Notes under the pieces: model-generated
Seen by the model: only the letters and a program-made list of their open reading frames with translations
What the model was told of the DNA's origin: nothing
Databases searched by the model: none
Shown: in pieces, positions 10,568 through 22,766 of the stretch
Position numbering within the stretch: the first letter of the stretch is position 1
Layout: the number at the start of each line of letters is the position of its first letter
Program-made: the position numbers and the translations under genes
Assembly (NCBI GenBank): GCA_001599755.1
Contig: BCHX01000008.1
Location: forward strand, 1,984,001-2,048,000
Reading direction: 5' to 3'
DNA from: Gliomastix tumulicola
Lineage: Eukaryota; Ascomycota; Sordariomycetes; Hypocreales; Bionectriaceae
DNA length: 64,000 bases

Positions 10568-13537
10568 ATGGCTGAATACGGGCGGATGGACCCCTTCTCC
10601 TTTGCTGGGTCGAAGGAGGTCGACCACCCAGTCAGCATTCGAATGTACGTCGCAAACCGAATTCTCATCTCGTCCGTGGCGCGCGTCCGAGCGATTTCTG
10701 ACATGCGCCTCTGATAGTATGAATCTCGAGGGCGACGAGCCCCCCATCAAGCATTCCGTGTTGTCCGAGAGGCCGGACCTCCGATACATCGGGTCCAACA
10801 CGAGGTAACACCGCCCGTCCGATCCGCGGGTTGCGTCTGTCAGATCCGGTCGCTCACAAACGTATAGCCCTCATTCGGATCTCTACGTCACAGTCCAAGT
10901 CTGGGCTGGGTCAAAAGCTCTAACGGTCCCCGTTCAGACAGCCTACAAGCCGTTCCGCTCAGAGAGAAAGTGCGTGCCGCTGCAGCTGCAGCTGCGATCT
11001 AGCCGTCGACGAACAGGGCCAGCTAACACCGTCATAGATGGAACGAATGGCTCGAGCTGCCGATATCGTACAAGACCCTCCCCGCGAACGCCTGCCTCGC
11101 CCTGACGATATGGGATCTCTCCCCGACCGGCGCGCACAAGGATGCCATCGGCCACGCCATTCCCTTCGGGGGCACCACGCTGCCCATGTTTGACAGCGAT
11201 AACCAGGTTCAGAAGGGCCGGCAGAAGTGTCTAGTCCACCGCCATCACAAGGCCGACGGGATGGTCAACACCACGACTCCAGCACTCATCGCGCCGAGGG
11301 GGAAGGTCGCCAGCAGGAAAGGGGAGATTCTGCCTCTGGATAAAGATGCCGAAGAGCTGGAGCGGATGGAGAGGCTGTTCAAGAAGCACGAGATGGGCGA
11401 GATACCGACCGTGGAGTGGCTCGATCAGCTCGTGTTCCGCAACTTCGAGAAGCGCGGTCTGCAAGCTGCCAAGTCCTCCATGAAGATGCTTCAGCGCCAG
11501 CGCGCTGTCAACGGGACACACGCCGACGGCGCGGGCGATGCGCAAGCTGCCGAGGAGCATGGGCGGCAGCCTGGCGTATCGGCGTTTCTTCTCAATATCG
11601 AGCTGCCTCGATTCGACTTCCCGGTCGTCTTCGCCGACCACGAGTACAGTGCTCCGCCAGTCTCCTCCATGCAGTCGCTCGCCCTGTCTCAACCCAACAT
11701 ATCGAAGACCAGGCCCCAGGTGCAGTACGGTCCGGGTATCAACGCAGTAGATGACGGTTCGGAAGGGCCGGGGGCGACCCTCATCAAGGTCTACGACCCG
11801 GAAGCCGGGTTCAGGGATAACCCCGCGGAAGCCAAGCATCGACGACTGTTCCGAAGCTCGCACCGTCATGGTATGCTCGACAAAGACTTGAAGCCCAATG
11901 CCAAAGTCCGCGATGAGCTCAACCAGATCATGTCATATTCGCCGACGCATGTTTTGTCTGCTGAGGAGATGGACCTCGTGTGGAAGTTCCGGTATCACTT
12001 GACGAGGGACAAGAGGGCTCTCACCAAGTTCGTCAAGTCAGTCAACTGGGCAGACCAGAGCGAATCCAAGCAGGCCGTCCAAGTGATAGGTCGCTGGGTC
12101 GAAATTGACATCGATGACGCCCTGGAACTGCTTGGTCCGTCGTTCGACAGCCCAGGTGTGCGGTCCTATGCTGTCGAACGCCTGCGCAAGGCAGATGACA
12201 AGGAACTACTACTCTATCTGCTCCAGCTAGTTCAGGCTCTCAAATACGAGCATATATCGACAGGCGCAAACCAGGGGAGCACACAAGACTCATCCCTGGC
12301 CAAGTTCCTGATCGGCCGAGCTGCTTCGAACTTCATGCTCGGGAGCTACTTTCACTGGTATCTCATGGTCGAATGCGACGACTACGACCCCAACCAGGTG
12401 GTTGATAATCGGGACATCTACAGAAAGGTTGCGTATGACTTCATGGTGGAAATAGAGCGACACCCAGGAGGATCAGCAGACCGGAAGACGCTGCTACGGC
12501 AAGCCGAGCTAATCCAGATCTTGTCCAAGATCGCGACCGAGGTCAAGACTTCCGGAGAGTCCATTGCAAAGAAGGTTGACCGTGTCAAGCACTTCCTGGC
12601 GGATCCCAAGAACGAGCTGATCAACATTGATCCGCCGCTCCCAATGCCCCTGGATCCGTCAATCTTGATCACTGGTGTGATTCCTGATCAGGTTCTGGTC
12701 TTCAAGTCGTCACTAAATCCGATCAAATGCACCTTCAAGACGACAGACGGCGGCACTTATCCCATCATATTCAAGCTCGGCGATGACCTGCGCCAGGATC
12801 AGCTTGTCATCCAGATCATCACGCTGATGGACCAGCTGCTGCAGAAGGAGAACCTAGACCTAAAACTGTCCCCCTACAAGATTCTGGCCACGAGTCCTAC
12901 TGCAGGCGCATCGCAGTTTGTGCAGTCTCAGACTCTCTCGAGCATCGTCAACAAGTACAGGAACAATCCGGCTTTGGCATACCTCAAGCAGCATAACCCT
13001 GACAACACCCAGCCCCTCGGCGTCCGGGCGGATACACTTGATACATACGTCAAGTCTTGCGCCGGCTACTGTGTCATCACCTACATCCTTGGAGTCGGAG
13101 ATCGGCATCTTGATAACCTCCTGCTTGCGCCGGATGGACACTTCTTCCACGCCGATTTCGGCTTCATCCTCGGCCGTGACCCGAAGCCCTTTGCGCCGGC
13201 TATGAAGCTCTCCAAGGAGATGGTGGACTGCATGGGTGGCATCCAGTCGGAGCACTACAAGCAGTTCAGACAGTACTGCTTCCTGGCATACACGGCGCTC
13301 CGCAAGTCATCCAACCTGATTCTCAATCTCTTCAGTCTTATGGTTGATGCCAACATCCCCGATATTCGCATGGAGCCCGACAAGGCGGTGCTCAAGGTTA
13401 GGGAGAGATTTCATCTAGAAATGAGTGAGGAGGAGGCTATTGTGTACTTTGGCCGGGTCATCGACGACACGCTGACGGCGTTCGCCCCTGTAGTGATTGA
13501 CAAGCTACACGAGTGGACGCAGGCTTTCAGGGCATAA
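10568..13537 (+). CDS. vps34: VPS34, class III phosphatidylinositol 3-kinase
   Basis: Makes PI3P from phosphatidylinositol on endosomes and pre-autophagosomal membranes, in complex with the Vps15 kinase and Vps30/Beclin. Four exons, 10568-10644, 10718-10804, 10868-10969 and 11038-13537, encode 921 residues. The N-terminal C2 domain is built from the first exons, with the VTVQVWAGSKALTVPVQTAYK block. The PIK helical domain lies near residues 300-500. The kinase domain fills about 600-921, with GDDLRQDQLVIQ for nucleotide binding, the catalytic loop GVGDRHLDNLLL near 777 and the DFG motif near 794. The C-terminus LHEWTQAFRA is the expected amphipathic membrane helix. All introns are GT-AG, 63-73 bp, and their removal gives unbroken C2 similarity. 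Confidence 0.96.
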
Positions 13538-13724
13538 GGTAGAGATCGATGCTTGGCCACAAATTTTGGTTAAGAGGTGTACTAAACCAGCGTAATCATA
13601 CACCAAGATATCTGTTTCTTTAAATGCATACGACAGCGAACTTTTGGCCTCATTGACATGTTTGTTTTACACGATATACAAAGACTCTCCTCCATGGCGT
13701 CGAGCCGCCACTACTAAAACAGCT

Positions 13725-15067
13725 TTATGTATCGCCAAAGACAAAGACTCCCTTCCCTTTCCTGAAGCCCTCGAGACCGCCCTGGACAGCCTTGCGCAGG
13801 GTCTCCTCCTCCGTCTCCCAGTCCCACTTGACCTCCTCGACAGGGACATCGCGGAACTTGCCTGCGCGGACAAGGCTGAGGATGTCATCAATCATGTGTT
13901 TGCGCCCGGGGACGTCCCTCTCGTTCCACTTCGACAGCCAGAAGCCCAGGAACCGGATATCCTTGAAGATGAGCAGGCCGACGGGCAGCGCCACCGGTTG
14001 CTTGGCCATGCCGCCGTAGGACACCATGCTCGCGCCCTCGCCGAGGGACCGCGCGATGGCCGTGGCCGACTTACCGCCCACACAGTTGAAGCCCAGCCCG
14101 ACCTCCTCGCGTCCACCGCGCGTGATCTCGGCGAGCTGCTCCCTCCAGCCGCGCGTCAAAAACTCGGACTCGGTGACGACGACGTCCGCCCCCAGATCCT
14201 GCAGCTCGCGCCTCAGCGTCTCCGTGGCCTCGGGCGTGCCGCGCTCGCGCACGACGTTGATGCTGCGCAGACCCCAGAGCCGGCCGAGCTGGATGGCCGC
14301 GCGCCCGACGCCCGAGTTGGCGCCGTTCTGGATGAACCACTCTCCGCTGCCGGGCTCCAGCGGCCGCATGCCGCCGGCCGCACCGACGGGGGACCTGTGC
14401 CCTGCGCTGGGACCGTAGGAGCGCAGCAGACGGTAGGCGGTGCAGGGATTCACGCTGACGGTGGCGACCTGGAGGGGGTTGAGACCCTCCTTGTCGACCT
14501 TGAGGAACTTGTCCGCCTCCGCGACGGCGTGCGTCCGCCACGTGCCGAACTGGGACGCGGCGGGGATCACCCAGTCGCCCTTCTGCAGGTCCGACGAGGG
14601 ACCCCCCAGCGAGACGACCTCGAAGACGCCCTCGTTCCCCGGCACGGCAGACGGCTCCGCGGTGCCGATGAGGGACGTCATCGGGGGCTTGGAGCCGTAG
14701 GTGCCCTGGACGGTGTTGATGTCTGCCGGGTTGATCGGGGCGGCGAGGGCGCGGACGAGGACGGAGGAAGACGGGATGCTGGGGGAGATGGAGTGCGTGT
14801 GGAGGCTGTTTTCCTTGTGTCAGTGACGGGGGGGAGAGGACCTAGAGCTTTCTTTCTGGGGGGTTGGGGTTGCACATACTGCAAGGCCTCAGAGGGCTCG
14901 CCGGGCTTGGAGAAGACGAGGGCCTTGGCCTGCGTGTAGCCGTACGGGCCGGACTTGCGGCGGACGGTGGTCCGGGGCAGGGAGACGGCCGGCGCGCCGG
15001 CGCGCGCGGCGATGCAGCTGCGTCCGGCGGTGCTGGCCAGCGGCCGCAGGGCGGAGCTGAATGCCAT
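13725..15067 (-). CDS. etr1: ETR1/MRF1, mitochondrial 2-enoyl thioester reductase
   Basis: NADPH-dependent trans-2-enoyl-ACP reductase of mitochondrial type II fatty acid synthesis, which supplies lipoic acid precursors. Exons 14880-15067 and 13725-14805 (minus strand) encode 422 residues. The first ~38 residues are Ala/Arg/Ser-rich without acids, as in a mitochondrial targeting sequence. The catalytic tyrosine of the family is Tyr99 in the segment PINPADINTVQGTY. The MDR Rossmann fold follows, with QNGANSGVGRAAIQLG at its nucleotide loop. A short Gly/Pro/Ser insertion lies just before that loop. The 74-bp intron has GTATGT, CTGAC and ACAG. VPS34 converges from the left with 187 bases between the two stops. 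Confidence 0.94.
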
Positions 15068-17932
15068 GGTCGTAGGTGCTCTGGTGTCGTGATGCGAGGA
15101 ATGGGGAACTCTGTAGAGCTTCAATGCGTGCCTTTGGAGCTTCCCCGTTCGACTGGACCGTGATTCAGAGGTCACTGTTGCGTCGGTGGGTTGGAGTTGC
15201 AGAAGAGGGAGGAGTGGAAAGACGAGGTTCGGTCCGAGACGGTTATCAGAGAGTGCGATAAGGCGATGGGTTCGGGTATCTTAGGCCTGGGCGGCATTAT
15301 GACGTTGCCAGCTGGAGCTCTTCTTTCATCCCATCTTGGGTCCAACGTCTGGCTTCTGGAGCTCGCATATTTATCAGCCTCCCGTAGCTTCCTCGATAGG
15401 GAGTATTCAATGCTGAAATGTTCAAATTGGCCTGCGACTCTCGTTATTCCATAGCTTCTCACGACATATTTAAGTCGGCAATCAAACCCGTTGGAAGCCG
15501 AGTGTCAGCTACACCAGCTAGACACAGCTTCAATGCTCGTGTTTGCAGACAATTTAAACAACCGAGCACACAAGAATTTTGGAGTCGGAAGCATCAATAT
15601 AATGCCACTGGGTCGACCTCCTTATTGACCCAGGAGGCGCGCATGAGGACCCAGACCAAAGGTAAAGACCTAAACCTCGGATCGTCGACATAAGGATATA
15701 GGGTAGCTCAACCGGCTGGAATGACGCCAAAGCAAGATCCGATGTTTCAAAGCCGTGTCACCACCTCGTGCCGCACCATCGGACAATGCGCATTGTCTTT
15801 CTCCATTGATGTCAGCGATCGCCCCTCATCGCGATTGTCAGACCTACAACAACCTGCCTGGCGCACGTCCTCACGTCGTTGCGTTGACGCAAGCTTCGTT
15901 CGAGAATTCCGATCCCCCCTGTCTGATGCCTCCCAGCTGGTCGTTGGACACAGTCAGAGAGGCAACAGAAGGGAGGCGACGAGCCAGGGATGTCATCCTC
16001 TAAGTACTATATTATCCAATGTCTCAACTGTCCCTCCATCTCCTTGCTTGGGCCTCGCCTGCAGGGTGACAGTGACACACGCACTTACAACACCACCAAC
16101 CCCATTGAGCATTGCGTGTCGCCCAGACCGGCAAGCTCGATGATACAGACTGAAAAAATCTCGAACAGTAAAAAAAGAAAGGACCCATTCGATTGGCTTG
16201 ATCAGCTGCATGTGGAATGTACTATTCCGACCCGGTCTCCTGCCAAGCCACGAGCGATACCTACCAGGTACATTACTCAAGCCGCAAGGTCATCGACGCG
16301 CACACGCAGGAAGTCCCTCGATTGTCAGCCGCCGATCTGTTCATTATTCAAGTGATCAGGAACTCTGTCCCCTTTCCCCCAATAATACCCTCCTAGCTCA
16401 ATTGTTGGCCAGACGGTTGGGAGTTTAATCCAGCTTCAAGCTTTTGACAGGCCGAACCTCCTAAACTTCTGCAGGGTCCCCTACTACGGAGATTTGGCCA
16501 CTAAATGGACCCCCAAACGGCGGGGATATGTTTGTTTCTTCCTTCCCGTTGGGCGGGCCTCCCACGAGGCTCGAACTTGCATGCTGGGCTGGGCTGGGCT
16601 GGGCTTGGTCCGGCGATAAGTATGTAGCATGTACTACTCAACATATTGGCGTGTGTCCAACAAGGCAGAAGCAATAATTGTCGTGATATTGCTCAACGGA
16701 GGGGCGAGCTGTTTCGAATCCGGCATCTGGAACCGAAGACCCTTTGACACAGGATGGCCACCAATGGATGAGTAATGTTCGCTGTCGCCGTCTCGCTGGC
16801 GCTCTGCCATAGGCGCAGTGATTGATGACTGATGTGCAGGTACAACACACCACCTCCAACTCCGTACCTGCCGCGCTCCAGAACTTCGTCCCGCCCCTCC
16901 ATCTCCACCACTCACAGCGGACTGAGCTCCCTTTTCCCGCTAAAAGGGTGAAGGTCTCAGTGAGAGGCAGACCCACTTGCGCCTCCGGGTTGGGCGACAA
17001 AAGAAACTTCCGGCATAAAGTATAGATCTGGTATTTAGTAGGCGGAGTACCATGTAGGGCTCAAGAGTGTACTTCATGATCATGCGGATTTCAACAGTTG
17101 TAGTGCCTCCTTTTATGTCACCCCCTTGGTATCATCGAGTTGCTCTTTCCTCCACGTCCCCAGTTTAAGCTTGGTCGCCCCTACCTGAAGAGGTACATGT
17201 ACCCAAGGGGAACTCCTCGCCCTTCCTTTTCTCCTCTCTCCTCATGAGATAGTCGATATCTCAATCCTCCCTCCTACAACTCTCCTTGACCTCGTTCTCC
17301 CTCGTTCTCCCCCGACGCTGTCGACTGAATTTTCCATCAAAAACGGTGCGGGCACGCCTACTTCACTTAGTCTTGTCGACAACCCCGACCAGCTGCCGAG
17401 CCCGTGTAATTGGACACAGCATATTTTCGACCAGGGTCCTCCTCACTACCCTCAGACCCTTCACCAACAGGCTACAGGCTCCCGCCGAGGAAATTGGAAT
17501 ACAACACGACCGGGACTCTCGCTCCTCGCCGAGCCACTGGCACCAAGTCCGCATCCTGGAAGGGGTCCCACGAGCCACTCTTACACACCCAGCACCCATA
17601 CGGAGCACAACGCACCAATACACACACAGCCTAGCTCCAGTTTTCTGCGCCTGCCCACGACCCCTTCCTCTCCTTTCTCGTGTCGTAATATCGTCAATTG
17701 CCATCTCTCCCCGACACGCAATACCATTTTTGCGTTCCGTATCGATACTTGGCAGGGAGCAGCAGCTGTGCGACCACCAATCCCCACATCCTTCGGCAAC
17801 TCTGGTTGTTGGTGTCGAGATCGTTTCGTTTCGACCTCCGACTGCTCGTTCGTGACCTACAGCGCCGTTGCGACAGCCACCAGGTCAACCTTTTGCGACC
17901 CCCCGGTTCCCCGATCCTCAGGTTCCTGCACC
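15068..17932. other. Gene-poor region, divergent promoters of ETR1 and next gene
   Basis: No protein-like reading frame stands out in these 2.9 kb on either strand. The first few hundred bases are the ETR1 promoter side. The last ~650 bases (17280-17932) are pyrimidine-rich with few ATGs and look like the long leader of the gene at 17933. A short TGGGC repeat lies at 16584-16605. I searched by eye for tRNA T-arms (for example near 16570 and 16710) and found none that pair. Confidence 0.45.
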
Positions 17933-18637
17933 ATGTCTTCCAAGGTCGCCAATGGCACGACAAGCTCGCGGTTCGAGCTGCCAGCGTTGAATCTAAATTT
18001 TGGCAACATCACCGACGGCACCAACATCCCGCCGCCTCCGGACTCCCCTGTCGAGAAGCCCAAGCCCGTCGAGAAGTCCGCCCCGGTCGAGGTGACGGTC
18101 AAGAAAGACCTCCCGAGCAGCAATGATACCAAAGTCGAGGCAGTCGAGAGACCGGCGAGCGTAGACCCGTCTACAGCAAATGGTAACTTAGCCGGCACCA
18201 AGCGACCTGCAGACGAGCTCCCCCCAAGCCCTTCGGTGTCATCGAACCGGCCGGGCAGCCTCCGTCGTCTGTTGAGTAGAACATTGTTGAATAACACTTT
18301 TGCAGAGGGTCAGCAGCAACAGCAGCCGCAGCAGCAGCAGCCGTCGGTTGGGAACGGCACTGCAGCCAACGGTGGCAGTAGGCCGGCGAGCCGTGCTGGA
18401 ACCTCCTTCATGGACGAGCGCAAGTCAAAGCGCGCCAGTGGGTGGTTCAAGAGACTACGAGGCGGTGACTCCAACAAGAGGTCGAGCTTCATCTTGGAAC
18501 AACAACAACCTTCGACGCCGACGACGGCCAGCGCGCCCAAGGCGTCTGGACCCCCGCCTCCCATGATCCCCGAGCTGACTGCTCTTGAAAAGGACCACGG
18601 GAGCCTGGGCGGCGACTTGTTCAAAAACATAAAATAA
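17933..18637 (+). CDS. Unknown Ser/Pro/Gln-rich basic protein
   Basis: A single exon encodes 234 residues with no domain I recognise. Most of it is disordered: Pro/Lys-rich near residues 35-60, two glutamine runs near 125-140, and Ser/Pro elsewhere. Two short basic blocks stand out, RPGSLRRLLSRTLLNN (about 105-120) and RKSKRASGWFKRLRGGD (about 163-179). Both could form amphipathic helices or bind nucleic acid or membrane. The C-terminus PMIPELTALEKDHGSLGGDLFKNI looks more ordered. The ATG sits in a CACC context after a long pyrimidine-rich leader. The composition suggests a real, probably regulated fungal gene, but its function cannot be inferred. Confidence 0.7.
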   Translation: MSSKVANGTTSSRFELPALNLNFGNITDGTNIPPPPDSPVEKPKPVEKSAPVEVTVKKDLPSSNDTKVEAVERPASVDPSTANGNLAGTKRPADELPPSPSVSSNRPGSLRRLLSRTLLNNTFAEGQQQQQPQQQQPSVGNGTAANGGSRPASRAGTSFMDERKSKRASGWFKRLRGGDSNKRSSFILEQQQPSTPTTASAPKASGPPPPMIPELTALEKDHGSLGGDLFKNIK

Positions 18638-19379
18638 ACACGAAAAGAGAACGAAAGAGGCCGGTTCAGGGCTGCGGTTACGCCACCCGGTTGGCCAGCC
18701 ATGGGAGAGAGGCCACCCTGTTTACCTGCTCACGGCGCAAGCCTTGCGATTGCGGCTGGCCTTGGCACATCTGCGGACGAATCAGCATCCGGAAGACATT
18801 TCTTAGCGACCTGAGATTCAGGATACACTCCTTCACATTTACTTCTGTCATGTTTTTTTTTATTACAACCAGCCAGAGATATTTTATAAGCGTCCCTTTA
18901 CGACAGATGCAGGGGAGAGTCAGCTGAGAGAACGCTGGAGAGGAAGATCGAGATACCCAGTCCTGTTATAGGGCTCATTCATCTTGCGCAACGACTTGTT
19001 CTTATATGAGGCTCCTCAAGAAGGGTGGAAGTTGTTTGGATTCCAAGGAAGGACTTCGACCCCTTTTCAGTCTGCCACAGCAGTGTTCAGCGTTGTATCG
19101 AAGCCGCGAGAACGAGAGGGCTAATTACGGCTTGAGAAAAAGCTTGTGTGCGTGTGTTATTTACATTTTTTCATCTCTGTCTTGTTTTTACTACGGTTTC
19201 GCCAGTTTGGATGTATACACCAACGACATAGGACGGGAATTTCACTTTTTATCTCTTCGTTATCTCGCTTACACTGATGAAACAGTCGCGATGGCCAAAC
19301 ACTGTCTCGGGGGTCCTGGTTTATTTGACGACGACGAGCTGCTGTCTGCCTTTCTCTCTAGGGCTGTATACGTATTCAG
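18638..19379. other. Convergent 3' region
   Basis: This 742-bp region lies between the 3' end of the orphan at 17933-18637 and the 3' end of the SDR gene. It is T-rich (for example 18850-18870 and 19160-19190), consistent with fungal 3' UTRs. The longest plus-strand open frame (19006-19440) runs antisense into the SDR gene and has no similarity. No gene is seen. Confidence 0.5.
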
Positions 19380-20383
19380 TCAGTTCTTCATGCCGTTCTT
19401 CCGGAGCCTCTCGAAGACCTTGTCCGACTCTTCTATGTAGCCCGGCATGAAGTTGTCTGCGCTAGGCGGCTCCGTATGGAACTCGGGCACGACTCTCTTG
19501 CCGCCCTTGCCGCACTCGTAGATGGTACCGTTACCGAGATCCTCACGGACGACGAGATCATACATTGCGTCGGCAATGTCCTCGGCCTCGACGAACGGGC
19601 TCTTGTCGCTCAGCAGCATGGCCTTGGTCGGGTCCTCGAACCACATCGGCGTCTGTGACGGGGTCAGTAAAGCAACTCGTAGAGATGAGAAGAGAAGAGA
19701 AGAGAAGAGAAGAGATGAGATGAGAAGAGGATATATACCTTGACGGATCCGGGAGCAACGCAGCCTACGCGGATGCCAACCTGATCCCTCAGCCCGCCCA
19801 GCGAGCGCACGAACCCGTGCAGTCCGTGCTTGCTCGCAAAGTACAGCGGCGTGTTGATGGCGGCCGTGTACCCGGCCATGCTCCCCACGTGCACGAGGCA
19901 GCCCTTCTGCCCGTGCCGCGTCCAGTGGCCGATGGCGAGCTGGCTGAGGCGGATGGGATGTGTCAGGTTGACATCCAGGACGGCGTAGTGCCCGGGCTCG
20001 GCGTCGGCGGGATCCTTGCTGTTGTTCTCAGACGCTCCGGGAGGCTCCCAGAAGGAGGACCAGCGGGGCTCGAAGATGCCGGCGCCGGGGACGACGATGT
20101 CGACGGTGGGGAAGACGTCCAGGGCGTGGGACCAGAGGGCGGAGAGCTGGGGCCAGGAGGTGACGTCCGTCTTGTGGAAGAGGGCGGACGGTTTGGAGGA
20201 GGAGGAGGGTGAAGAAGGAGAAGGGGGATGGGCGTCGAGGAGGGATTGGGATTCGGGGCGGAGCTGGAGGTCGGCGAGGAGGACGGAGCAGCCCTGGGCG
20301 AGGAGGAGGCGGGCGAAGGCGAGGTTGATGCCCGAGGCGGCGCCAGTGATGACGGCGTGTTTACCTGCGACGGAGAGGGACAT
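19380..20383 (-). CDS. Classical short-chain dehydrogenase/reductase
   Basis: NAD(P)-dependent oxidoreductase of the classical SDR family, nearest in style to fungal 15-hydroxyprostaglandin dehydrogenase-like enzymes; the substrate is unknown. Exons 19739-20383 and 19380-19652 (minus) encode 305 residues. The cofactor loop is TGAASGIN at residues 13-20: the third glycine of TGxxxGxG is asparagine. The catalytic set is Ser168 with Tyr181 and Lys185 (YFASK). An acidic residue after the second strand (LLADLQ, Asp38) suggests NAD rather than NADP. A Ser/Pro-rich loop (51-66) is unusual. The 86-bp intron has GTATAT, TACTGAC and ACAG, and its polypyrimidine tract is a run of TCTCT pentamers. No targeting signal is seen. 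Confidence 0.88.
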
Positions 20384-20818
20384 GGTGAGGGTGGTTTGAT
20401 GGGGGATAAAATGGCGGGATGGGGTAGATTGCCGTGTATGTGTGTGTGTAAGTGCTGAATGAATGTGTAAGTGGTGTGCCGCCGTTAGTTTATGTGGTCA
20501 GACGGCGAGGCGTGTTCCGGATATGATCATCCAGCCCCTCCTCTGGCGTTCCGGCGACGGGAGGCGTTGTGAGACAGGACCCGAGACTAGACTGGATGAA
20601 GATGGAGAATTGTACGATTGTATTGGGATCGTGGATTTACGGTACGGAATTGTAATTGCCTTGAGGTGTGGGTGATCCCGGGTAAAGCAATTTGTAAGAC
20701 TCTTAAGAGTATGTTGGCGATCTAGACTAGTATCTAACTACTTCCATCACCACACTATCCCCCTGACATCAGATACACTGACAGATTACACCGACTGCAG
20801 TATGTATGATGGACACAC
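20384..20818. other. Intergenic region upstream of SDR gene
   Basis: This stretch holds the promoter of the SDR gene (starts at 20383, minus) and the 3' end of the BOR1-like gene (ends at 20819, same strand). A short TG repeat (20437-20450) lies about 60 bases upstream of the SDR start. The palindromic CTAGACTAG occurs near 20722. No gene is seen. Confidence 0.45.
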
Positions 20819-22766
20819 TCACTGAACCCCCTTCTCCTCATCCACCTCAGGAAACCCCTCCCGCACGACCTGCTCCTCCTCCTCCTCCCCGTCCGGCCCG
20901 TCCTCCGGCTTCCCGTCCCGGCACGCCCACCCGTCCACCATGCGCAGCGTCTCCCGCGACCAGACGCGGCTCATGAACGTCAGCCGGATCGGCACGAGCG
21001 CGATGATGACGAGCGGGAAGGCCGGCGCCGCGACGGTGAGCGTGACGCCGAAGACGACGCCCGTGAGGACGATCTGCGTGAGCGTGTACCCGTGGACGCC
21101 GCGCCAGGTGACGCCCTGCGGCAGGTCGGGAAGCGCGGAGGGCGGCGTGAGGAGGTTGGCGATGCGCTCGAGGATGGGGTTGACGGAGAGCGACTGGTAG
21201 CCCATGAAGAGGAAGAGCCCGGCGAGGACCGAGGTCTGCGTCAGGCCGAGGAGGCGCTGGAAGGGCGGGGAGACGAAGACGATGATGAGGGCGGCCTGGA
21301 TGAAGGCCGAGTAGCGCTGCTCGTACGTCCGGGCGACTACGTGTCGCGGCCCTTGCTCGTGGTTGTCTGACGACCTGTCGTCGTCGTCGCCGCCCTCGGT
21401 CGTCTCGTCTTCGCAAACGTAGTGTAGCAGTGACTCCGAGTGTAGGGGCGCCTGCGGGAGGAGGCCGTTCGCGGGGGGGATGCCCATGATGCCGCACATG
21501 ATGGTCGTCGTGCCGAGCAGCAGAATATCCCACGCGAACCCCCCCGGCTTGCGGACGCCGTAGCGCTTGACGGTGCAGATGATGCTGCTGATCTCATGAT
21601 CGAAATAGAACAGCACGGTGACGATGGCGCCCGGGATGATGGACAGGAACACCCACTCGACGGGCACCTTCCAGAACTCGACGAAGAAGGTCGACCGGCC
21701 GGGGCTCGTGGGCCGGAAACTCGCCTGGACCTCGAGCTTGACGTGCTCGAGCGTGCGCAGCTCGCCGATGTAGGGGATCCCGATCCAGAGGATGATGCTG
21801 ATGGCGGCGGCGTACTCGGCCAGGCCGATGCGCACGTAGCGGTGGAGGAGCGGCTCCCAGCGGTTGGCCGTCGACAGCAGGATGGCGAGCAGGCACGTGC
21901 CGACGGCGCCGATGATGGCGTAGAGGAAGGCGGCGAGGTCGGTGCGCGAGTGCGTGCGGCGCAGCTCCATGGCGGCCTTGTGGAAGTAGATGACGCTGTT
22001 GAGGAGGGAGAAGATGTCGCCGCTGAAGTGGGTGACGTACTTCATCGTCCAGTCGTGCGCGTTGAAGATGGCGAGCGCGTAGTGCATCCAGCCGGCGTGG
22101 ATGAGCGACCAGGCCATGACGGGGAGGAAGGGGACCTGGGGGGAGGATGTGAGCTGTGAACAAAATAGAGCAGATCGTAGCGACGAGAAGGGTGTTCCTA
22201 CATTGAAGTGGTGCTCGCAGAGCTCGTAGACGTTCTCAGCCAGGACGGAGAACGGGCCTGTGACGCCGAGGATGCACAATGGCTGCGCAGAGAAGCTATG
22301 GTAGGTCAGCACACGATGCTCAGATGCCGGTTCGGTGTGATAGATGCCCATACAGCGCAAAGATGATACCGCACAAACCCGTGCTGAGGACAATCTCGAT
22401 CGTCCCCCACGACTGGCCCGTCAGCGAGTACAGATCGCTCGCAAAGGTGATGCCGGGCAGCAAGTTCGTGAAGAAGATGTAGATGGAGCTGGCGACGATC
22501 TGCTGGTTGAAGACGGTCCAGTCCGAGAGATAGCGTCCCCTGAGGTTGACGAGGTCTGTCTTGAGGAGGCGGAACGGGCGCAGGTTGCCACCCGGGCCAA
22601 AGTAGGACGTCTTGGGCGTCGTGGTCTGCTCGACAGCCTCATCGTGGGCAGCATCATTGCCAGGGCTGCTCTGGTTGGCGGTGGGATGCCGTCTCGTCAG
22701 GCTGTTCCCAGTGGTATCTCGGGGCTGGGCACCGGAGCCGTCGTTGGGCTCCGTGATGGGTGTCAT
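20819..22766 (-). CDS. BOR1-like anion (borate/bicarbonate) transporter
   Basis: Multi-pass SLC4/HCO3-transporter family protein related to yeast Bor1, which exports borate at the plasma or vacuolar membrane. Exons 22354-22766, 22202-22295 and 20819-22135 (minus) encode 607 residues. The N-terminal ~75 residues are cytosolic. Membrane helices begin at NLLPGITFASDL, and the family blocks LCILGVTGPFSVLAENVYELCE, FNAHDWTMKYVTHFSGDIF and IMGIPPANGLLPQAPLHS are all present. The C-terminus is acidic. Intron 1 is 58 bp. Intron 2 (22136-22201) is 66 bp and open in frame, so unspliced reading adds 22 residues. Its GTAGGA donor, CTCAC and CCCCAG acceptor, and the joined HHFN-VPFLPVMAW family segment, argue that it is an intron. 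Confidence 0.92.

Noticed and set aside
13644..14939. 431-codon plus-strand open frame
   Set aside because: Exactly antisense to ETR1, Arg/Glu/Gly/His-rich as expected for the complement of a GC-rich gene; no family similarity.
16560..16725. TCGAA-containing sequences resembling tRNA T-arms
   Set aside because: Stems on either side do not pair and no D-arm or anticodon arm is found.
19006..19440. 144-codon plus-strand open frame
   Set aside because: Runs into the SDR gene antisense; upstream part is T-rich 3' flank and gives a Phe/Leu/Ser-rich translation.
20847..22163. Long minus-strand Arg/Pro/His/Ala-rich frames and a plus-strand frame over the BOR1-like gene
   Set aside because: Alternative frames of the transporter exon; composition is typical of shadow frames.
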